DNA from: JAKAWQ01 sp035503055
GTDB taxonomy: Bacteria; Pseudomonadota; Alphaproteobacteria; Acetobacterales; Acetobacteraceae
Direction: 5' to 3'
Length of the DNA stretch: 13,191 bases
Assembly (NCBI GenBank): GCA_035503055.1
Contig: DATJTV010000083.1
Location: 1 to 13,191 of the forward strand
Under the pieces are notes generated by a model. That model ran no database searches, was not told the origin of the DNA, and saw only the letters and a list, made by a program, of their open reading frames with translations. Below are positions 9,449-13,191 of this stretch, in pieces. A program made the position numbers and the translations under genes. Within the stretch, counting starts at the first letter, position 1. Every line of letters begins with the position of its first letter.

Positions 9449-9916
9449 GTGCCAAGCCGATCAAAGGCCCGTGCGGTTGCCTCGCCGGGCAAGGGGTTGG
9501 CCGCGGAGCCGGTGCACGCAAGGCGCTTCGGGGCGGCCCGCTCCGCACGCTCGAGCGCGCTCTTGGAGGATTACACCGAGCTCATCTCCGATCTTCTGGC
9601 CGCGCACGGCGAGGCGCGGGCGACCGACATCGCGCGGCATCTCGGGGTCGCGCATCCGACGGCAACCAAGACCATCGGGCGGCTGAAGCGGGAGGGGCTG
9701 GCGACCGCGCGGCCCTATCGCGGGGTGTTTCTCACCGAGTCGGGCCAGGCGATGGCGGCGCGGGCGCGAGCACGGCATCGGCTGGTGGTGGAGATGCTGC
9801 TGGCGATCGGGGTCCCGCCGGAAGCGGCCGAGGCGGACGCCGAGGGGATCGAGCATTATGTGTCGGACACGACGCTCGCGGCGTTCGACCGATTCCTCCG
9901 CCGCGAGCGGACGTGA
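9449..9916 (+). CDS. mntR: Manganese-responsive transcriptional regulator, DtxR/MntR family
   Basis: 155 residues from a GTG at 9449, just after a GGGGGAAG purine run. The first 35 residues are a basic extension, as in E. coli MntR. The winged helix-turn-helix spans about residues 40-98 (ARHLGVAHPTATKTIGRLKR), followed by the dimerisation domain. All six ligands of the Bacillus subtilis MntR metal centre are present with identical spacing: Asp41 and Glu44 (EDYTE), His110, Glu132, Glu135 and His136 (EGIEH). This strongly supports Mn(II) sensing. Such proteins repress manganese uptake genes such as mntH when Mn(II) is plentiful, but no transporter is in the window. It is monocistronic, between the palindrome and tRNA-Lys. 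Confidence 0.88.
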   Translation: MPSRSKARAVASPGKGLAAEPVHARRFGAARSARSSALLEDYTELISDLLAAHGEARATDIARHLGVAHPTATKTIGRLKREGLATARPYRGVFLTESGQAMAARARARHRLVVEMLLAIGVPPEAAEADAEGIEHYVSDTTLAAFDRFLRRERT

Positions 9917-9923
9917 GGCGCGC

Positions 9924-9952
9924 TTGACGCTAGCGCCCCGGCGGCGTTGAAG
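9924..9952 (+). promoter_or_regulatory. Candidate tRNA-Lys promoter
   Basis: TTGACG (9924-9929, within CTTGACGC) is a strong alphaproteobacterial -35. After 17 bp comes TTGAAG (9947-9952), a weak -10 that would place the start near 9959, right before the tRNA. It follows the mntR stop by a few bases. Confidence 0.45.
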
Positions 9953-9960
9953 GCGCGGGG

Positions 9961-10036
9961 GAGCCCGTAGCTCAGTCGGTAGAGCACGAGACTTTTAATC
10001 TTGGGGTCGTGGGTTCGATTCCCACCGGGCTCACCA
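9961..10036 (+). tRNA. tRNA-Lys (anticodon UUU)
   Basis: A 76-nt canonical cloverleaf. The acceptor arms are GAGCCCG / CGGGCTC with discriminator A and an encoded CCA (10034-10036). The D arm contains GTAGCTCAGTCGGTAGAGCAC. The anticodon loop CTTTTAA has TTT at 9994-9996. The T arm is GTGGG-TTCGATT-CCCAC. The 3' end borders the gene-poor region to the right, and tRNA 3' ends are common integration targets, but no repeated copy of this 3' end is seen in the window. Confidence 0.98.
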
Positions 10037-10245
10037 GCCAAAATCAAGCATTTACAGGACGAAACACACATGCGCCGGTAGGGTCAACTTTCTGCTGGGG
10101 CTTCATCGGGGCTTCATCGGCGGCATGACATCCCGGGACGCACCGGGACACTGAGCGCCGGGCGGCCGGTATCACGGTTGCGTGTGTTGGGACGGTCCGG
10201 CGGAGCGGCGACGGGCCGACGGCCGGCGGCCCGGTGAGGCGTGGT
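10037..10245. other. Non-coding stretch after tRNA-Lys
   Basis: No supported gene. It holds an exact tandem duplication of GGGGCTTCATC (10097-10107 and 10108-10118). I see no clear tRNA terminator and no integrase. A minus-strand frame runs through part of it, but nothing recognisable is encoded. Confidence 0.5.
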
Positions 10246-10260
10246 GTTCTTGCTTCGTTC
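10246..10260 (+). promoter_or_regulatory. Second LexA-type box (GTTC-N7-GTTC)
   Basis: GTTC at 10246-10249 and 10257-10260 are separated by exactly 7 nt. The 15-mer agrees with the uvrA operator at 12 of 15 positions (both begin GTTCTTG). It ends 24 bp before the ATG at 10285. The match is exact but short, so chance is possible. Confidence 0.5.
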
Positions 10261-10284
10261 CCGAACCTGGCCTAGCCTTCGGGC

Positions 10285-10524
10285 ATGCCCGCCGATGCCG
10301 AGGCTCTCAGGCCAGCGATGGCCGAGGAAGTGATCGAGACGCTTTCCCTTGCGCTCCGATTTGAGGGGTGGAAGCCGGTGCACCATGCGGACTCGTTCAT
10401 GGCCCGGATCGCGGCCGAGCGGCTACTCGAATACCTTGAGCGCGCCGGATTCGTGGTGATGAAGAGGCCGCCGGCGGTTGCTCCCCGTGTCAGCCTCCCG
10501 GCATGCCGCCCACCATCCGAGTGA
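10285..10524 (+). CDS. Hypothetical 79-aa protein, possibly SOS-controlled
   Basis: Function unknown. The central part (about residues 12-62) looks like a folded, mostly helical module: EEVIETLSLALRFEGWKPVH, then SFMARIAAERLLEYLERAGF, then VVMKRPP. The remaining C-terminal tail is Pro-rich and low in information. The A-E-R-L-x-E-Y-L-E-R-A-G-F-V-V pattern resembles small hypothetical proteins I associate with phage-like regions of Rhodospirillales, but I cannot name a family. The ATG at 10285 has only a poor ribosome site, and ATG 10318 (MAEEV) is an alternative start. There is no signal peptide or membrane segment. The GTTC-N7-GTTC box just upstream suggests damage induction. It stands alone between tRNA-Lys and a convergent secreted-protein gene. 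Confidence 0.6.
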   Translation: MPADAEALRPAMAEEVIETLSLALRFEGWKPVHHADSFMARIAAERLLEYLERAGFVVMKRPPAVAPRVSLPACRPPSE

Positions 10525-10567
10525 ACTGCACCCCGGTCCTCGCCCTATGGGGCGCCGTCGTGGCTGA

Positions 10568-10867
10568 TCAGTTGCTCGTGGTCGTCGTGACACCATCGAC
10601 GGTGGTGGTGGTTGTCGTGTGACCGTTGACGGTGGTGGTGGATTGCGTCACGCCATTGCCGCCGGTCGCCGTGAAGGTTTTGGTGCCGGCGGCGCCGCTG
10701 ACATTGTTGCTCACTGTCGCCCCGCCGCCGCCGGTGTTGGTCACCGTGCCCGAGAGATGGCCGCCCGCACGCGAGGTGACGCCGTGGTTACTGCCCGCAC
10801 AGGCAGGGCCGTGTACGGCAAACGCCGCAGCCGCTACGACAGCCGCCGCGCCCAAAATCCTCTTCAT
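10568..10867 (-). CDS. Secreted Thr/Gly-rich repeat protein, unknown function
   Basis: 99 residues from the ATG at 10867, with GGAAAGGG about 8 nt upstream. A GTG at 10876 is a poorer start because that purine run abuts it. A signal peptide is clear: MKR, an Ala/Val-rich core, and probable cleavage after PACA near residue 24. The mature chain is Gly/Thr/Asn/Ser-rich without cysteine or charged clusters. It has beta-repeat character, such as SGTVTNTGGGGATVSNNVSG and later TTTVNGHTTTTTTVDG. The last repeats reflect a 30-bp DNA duplication (10584-10643). Such sequences suggest an extracellular or periplasmic structural or surface protein, but no family is recognised. Its promoter would lie in 10877-11010. 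It is convergent with the 79-aa gene. Confidence 0.65.
   Translation of the reverse strand: MKRILGAAAVVAAAAFAVHGPACAGSNHGVTSRAGGHLSGTVTNTGGGGATVSNNVSGAAGTKTFTATGGNGVTQSTTTVNGHTTTTTTVDGVTTTTSN
10584..10643 (-). repeat. 30-bp imperfect tandem repeat inside the secreted protein gene
   Basis: Two units, 10584-10613 and 10614-10643, share GTCGTG at the start and a GACGGTGGTGGTGG core. They encode the repeated T-T-V-x-G-x-T-T-T-T motif at the protein's C-terminus. Confidence 0.65.
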
Positions 10868-11143
10868 CCCGCTCACCCTTTCCTCTCCTCTCGCCCTTGC
10901 TTTCGACGCTGCCTCGTCACGATTGCCGTGCGGTTCACTTGGCGTACATTTGAATCAACCGTCACCTTTCGGCAGTCATCGTCTCTCCTGCCCGCACCGC
11001 GGCTTCAGTGTAATGCAGAAAAGATTACGCTACGAATACATTCCGCGGAGCAGGGAGGCGACCCAAGATTTGGAGCGAATCAAGCGGCGACCCGGGGAGG
11101 GGGTGCAGTGAGTGCCCGAGGGAAAGTGAGCCGGGAGCGAAGG
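10868..11143. other. Intergenic stretch, lower GC
   Basis: No supported gene. It should hold the promoter of the secreted protein gene (minus strand), but I find no convincing -35/-10 pair. A GTAAT...ATTAC inverted repeat lies around 11010-11029. A 32-codon plus-strand ORF at 11013 has no ribosome site. Confidence 0.4.
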
Positions 11144-11171
11144 GCCTCCCGGCGGGGTGTCGCCGGGAGGC
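11144..11171 (-). terminator. Strong hairpin downstream of the precursor-like peptide gene
   Basis: GCCTCCCGGCG (11144-11154), loop GGGTGT, CGCCGGGAGGC (11161-11171): a perfect 11-bp stem. It begins 9 bp past the stop of the minus-strand peptide gene. There is no U-tract, so it is either a factor-dependent end or an mRNA-stabilising structure. Confidence 0.55.
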
Positions 11172-11180
11172 AGACGGCTA

Positions 11181-11360
11181 CTAGGCCCTGGGCTTTGAGC
11201 CGCCGAGGTCGGAGAGGATGGTCTCCACCAAGTCCACCACGTCGGTCCTGAGGATCTGGAGAGGCGAGCGCGTCGGTTCTGCAAGACCAGCCGAGACCGC
11301 ATCAAGTTCGGCGTCAGCAAGCTCGACCGGCTGCGCAATTACGTTGTCACTCATGTTCAT
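11181..11360 (-). CDS. Bacteriocin/RiPP-like precursor peptide, 59 aa
   Basis: The ATG at 11360 has GGAG exactly 6 nt upstream (A-run spacer). The ATG at 11354 is an alternative. The N-terminal part reads MNMSDNVIAQPVELADAELD, followed by AVSAG. The E-L-x-D-A-E-L-D-A-V-S-x-G ending closely resembles double-glycine leaders of class IIb bacteriocin-like and related peptides, which are cut after Gly-Gly (here Ala-Gly) by peptidase-domain ABC exporters. The 34-residue remainder contains an amphipathic stretch, DVVDLVETILSDLGG, and no cysteine. No exporter, maturase or immunity gene is in the window, so it is an orphan. It could instead be a non-secreted small protein with a chance leader match. 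A strong hairpin follows at 11144-11171. Confidence 0.6.
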   Translation of the reverse strand: MNMSDNVIAQPVELADAELDAVSAGLAEPTRSPLQILRTDVVDLVETILSDLGGSKPRA

Positions 11361-11498
11361 TTTTTTCTCCGGTAGATGCTTCACAAAGCGCTCGACCCCG
11401 CCCCACGGGAGCGGGGCCGTCGCCAGGCAGGACCCGGTCTTATCCCACCGCCGATACCATGCCGAAGCCATACCGCGAGTGCAAGCGGGGAGGGCGCC

Positions 11499-11719
11499 CA
11501 CCGCCCGCTGCGCCTCCGTCCGGTCGATCCTGAGCTCGCGGACCGCGGCGTTGATGCCGCCTTGCGGGCGATGCCCCCGGCCGTCTGCTCGCTTGCTTTC
11601 ATTCGGCGCAACTTGCGCCGTTTGAACTTTCTCCTCCGTGAGCCTGATCCACTCGCGATATGCTCGGCGCGCTCGGCGACCGTCAGCTCGGCCCGGTGCA
11701 GGTTCTCGGCGATCTCCCA
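11499..11719 (-). pseudogene. ParB-like (phage/plasmid type) gene fragment, frameshifted
   Basis: On the minus strand one frame reads LWEIAENLHRAELTVAERAE then HI (from about 11719 to 11657). The next frame continues REWIRLTEEK, then RPQGGINAAVRELRID and RTEAQRAV (to about 11499). Joined, they match the middle of a ParB/Spo0J-like nuclease-domain protein of the phage/plasmid kind, including its helix-turn-helix. The shift at about 11655 is explained by loss of one base (GCC GAG to GC GAG), which would restore I-A-E-W-I-R-L-T. The N-terminal ParB domain and everything after AQRAV are missing, replaced by unrelated sequence. It is therefore a dead internal fragment. Confidence 0.75.
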
Positions 11720-11816
11720 AAGCCCCCCGCGCGCGAAGACTAGAGGCGAGGCATTTCTTTCGCGCGCTATATGCGGCAACATTTCGGCCACAGTTAGAGT
11801 CGAGGGGGCGGTTAAA

Positions 11817-11960
11817 ATGCCAGGGAAAGGAAAGCAAGAAACAAAAGGTGCTCGCACGATCGATCATGCAATTGAGAAGTCAATGCCGAGGCCGCTACCC
11901 CCGAGGCTGCCACCCCCGAAGGAGCCCACTACCAAGAAACCCAATACGCGGAAGAAGTGA
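11817..11960 (+). CDS. Small Lys/Pro-rich basic ORF, 47 aa, doubtful
   Basis: The ATG at 11817 has a GAGGGGG ribosome site about 8 nt upstream. The product is very basic, with low-complexity Pro/Lys segments (MPGKGKQETKGARTIDHAIE, then a Pro-rich middle, ending KKPNTRKK), and is probably disordered. No family is recognised. The last 32 bp overlap the 3' end of the minus-strand membrane protein gene, and the codon use is less GC-biased than that of the core genes, as in the surrounding accessory DNA. It could be a genuine small gene or chance. Confidence 0.35.
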   Translation: MPGKGKQETKGARTIDHAIEKSMPRPLPPRLPPPKEPTTKKPNTRKK

Positions 11961-12458
11961 GTAGCCAGAGCAGAAAGCCAGCAGCCGGCGCGATTATCCC
12001 TAAGATCGCACCCCACTGGAACCGCTGCGCATTCTTCGCAACAACACTTCGATTCTCTGCGATTTTTGATTGAATATGCTCCGCCTCTTCACAGAGCGCG
12101 GCGTCAAGTTCCTTCGCGGCAGCAACGTCCCCAAACCAGGACTCCGGCTCGTTACCCGGGAGCCAAAAGCCCACAGGGAAAATTGCCGCGATGCACAAGG
12201 CTGCGCCCACCAGGAAGCAAATGACCATCGCCTCGCCCCAACGTAGATCGGGTAACGATGCCCAGATGTGGTCGCGCCGCTGGCGCCGAGTGCGATCAAC
12301 CCACCCAAGATCGCTGAGGCCGCCGCCGTAAAGACGCGTGCCAGCACGGAAGCCCGTTGATCCGCTGATGTGGCGAGCTTCAATTGACCGTCGAGGTATG
12401 CTTCACCCTCCCGCACGATTCGATCAACGACGCCCGGTTTCGCTTTTGACCAATCCAC
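11929..12458 (-). pseudogene. Three-helix membrane protein gene broken by one frameshift
   Basis: Two minus-strand frames join into one product of about 176 residues. The first part, from a GTG at 12458, reads MDWSKAKPGVVDRIVREGEA, then a SADQRASVLARVFTAAASAI segment forming helix 1, up to HRYPIYVG. The second continues VICFLVGAALCIAAIFPVGF (helix 2). A soluble, Glu-rich, probably coiled segment follows (EEAEHIQSKIAENRSVV). Helix 3 is WGAILGIIAPAAGFLLWLL, and the stop is at 11929. Loss of one G from the G run at 12236-12239 (read on the minus strand) explains the break and would give Y-V-G-G-E-A. I recognise this as a widespread alphaproteobacterial hypothetical type but cannot name it. The helix-coil-helix layout resembles small membrane effectors, which is inference. 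A programmed -1 shift or sequencing error is not excluded. Confidence 0.65.
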
Positions 12459-12684
12459 CGTAGGACCGCATCCTTCCTTCTAAATTCGTCCGATGTCGAG
12501 TGGCATGGCGGCCGTGCAACCGCCCTCTGTCGCCGACCAAACCTACCAAGGGACTCGGGCTCGGGCACTGCTGCAATCGGGGACGGCCGGCGGTGTGTCA
12601 TCAGGCCGCCGCCGCGCGCGCCGGTGCCGAGGGCTTGGGCGCTTCGAGGATGATCGGATCGCGCCAGCGCTCGGCGAGCGCGCG
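12459..12684. other. Stretch without a supported gene
   Basis: It contains a purine run AGGAAGGA on the minus strand, possibly the ribosome site region of the membrane protein. It also holds a minus-strand tail with GC-rich codons (12601-12672, ending RWRDPIILEAPKPSAP-ARAAAA-stop), which may be the C-terminus of a lost gene. Nothing else is recognisable. Confidence 0.35.
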
Positions 12685-13053
12685 CTCGCCACCGGCGCCT
12701 TCATAGCCGGGCAGCGCAACGCCGTGCTCGTCGGCGGCACCGGAACCGGCAAGAGCCATGTATCGACAGCGGCGCCGGATCCGCGGCCGAGAGGAAGAGA
12801 GTTGGAGGAGCTTAGCTCGCGACCAGGCGAAGTGATCACGGCTCGGGTCCGGCACCCCACGGGCCGCCAAGGAAGGCTCGCCGATCTCGCCATGCGCCTC
12901 GATTTCCTCGTGCTCGACGAACTCGGCTATCTGCCCTTCGCCCAGGCCGGCGGCCAGCTCCTCTTCCACCTCATCAGCCGGCTCTATGAACGAACCTCGA
13001 TCATCGTCACCACCAATCTTGCCTTCGGCGAATGGCTGAGCGTCTTCGGCGAC
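12685..13053 (+). pseudogene. istB: IS21-family IstB-like ATPase remnant
   Basis: Within an open frame (12493-13068) only 12685-13053 matches IstB, the ATP-binding helper of IS21 transposases. It reads GAFIAGQRNAVLVGGTGTGK (Walker A at 12733-12756), then GRQGRLAD, the Walker B region RLDFLVLDELGYLPFAQAGG, LLFHLISRLYERTSIIVTTN, and LAFGEW-SVFGD. The normal N-terminal domain is absent. About 34 residues between Walker A and GRQGRLAD (12760-12858) are unlike the family. The frame ends shortly after FGD, without the usual K-M-T-T-A-L-L-D-R-L continuation. The partner transposase istA is not present. It is a non-functional scrap of an insertion sequence. Confidence 0.85.
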
Positions 13054-13191
13054 TCGACGCTTTCATGATGCCTCTCCGGCGAATCGAGTGGTACGTCGGG
13101 CGCGTGCTCGGAGCACCACGGCCTGATCTGGGGATAGCGAGATTTGCCATGGCATACCCTTGGTGAGTTGCCTACCTGTCAGCCATCCCTT

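Noticed and set aside
9856..10071. Minus-strand ORF of 71 aa containing GGNRTHDPKIKSLVL
   Set aside because: It is the antisense translation of tRNA-Lys, a known annotation artefact.
10114..10386. Minus-strand ORF after tRNA-Lys as an integrase remnant
   Set aside because: No tyrosine or serine recombinase motif is visible, and it is Arg/Pro-rich.
11013..11111. 32-codon plus-strand ORF starting MQKRLRYEY
   Set aside because: No ribosome binding site and no supporting context.
10619..11251. Plus-strand ORFs opposite the secreted Thr/Gly protein
   Set aside because: Antisense shadows with no ribosome site or motif.

Overview
The window is a GC-rich alphaproteobacterial chromosome segment. 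The gene order uvrA / ssb-gyrA-coaD-cyclophilin, the alphaproteobacterial LexA operator, the high GC at third codon positions and the intergenic GC hairpins suggest the Rhodospirillales, possibly Acetobacteraceae. That placement is inference from style, not from any search.

Left part (1-1700). A 5'-truncated TRIC/UPF0126 membrane protein is translationally coupled to a MarC-family membrane protein. Behind marC lies a promoter-like CTTGACG, a structured leader, an intrinsic terminator, and then a 46-codon gene with a perfect Shine-Dalgarno sequence. This is a candidate small RNA or attenuated small-protein gene.

Core part (1699-9118). uvrA (minus strand) diverges from ssb (plus strand). The region between them carries an exact GTTC-N7-GTTC LexA operator close to uvrA. 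ssb is followed by gyrA (TTG start), coaD (overlapping the gyrA stop) and an exported cyclophilin-type peptidyl-prolyl isomerase (overlapping the coaD end). This is a compact housekeeping cluster for DNA repair and replication, supercoiling, CoA synthesis and periplasmic folding.

Regulator and tRNA (9119-10036). A 163-bp imperfect palindrome follows the isomerase. Next come a MntR-type manganese regulator with all six metal ligands conserved, and tRNA-Lys(UUU) with an encoded CCA end.

Accessory part (10037-13191). Gene density falls and broken genes appear immediately after the tRNA. It holds a 79-aa unknown protein with a second exact GTTC-N7-GTTC box 24 bp upstream, and a secreted Thr/Gly-rich repeat protein. 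It also holds a 59-aa bacteriocin/RiPP-like precursor, a frameshifted ParB-like fragment, a small Lys/Pro-rich ORF, a three-helix membrane protein broken by one frameshift, and a scrambled IS21 IstB remnant. This looks like the decayed start of an island next to a tRNA. No integrase, defence operon or CRISPR array is visible, and no complete new multi-gene system can be demonstrated. The best leads are the marC-uvrA leader with its small ORF, the LexA-boxed small gene, and the precursor-like peptide.
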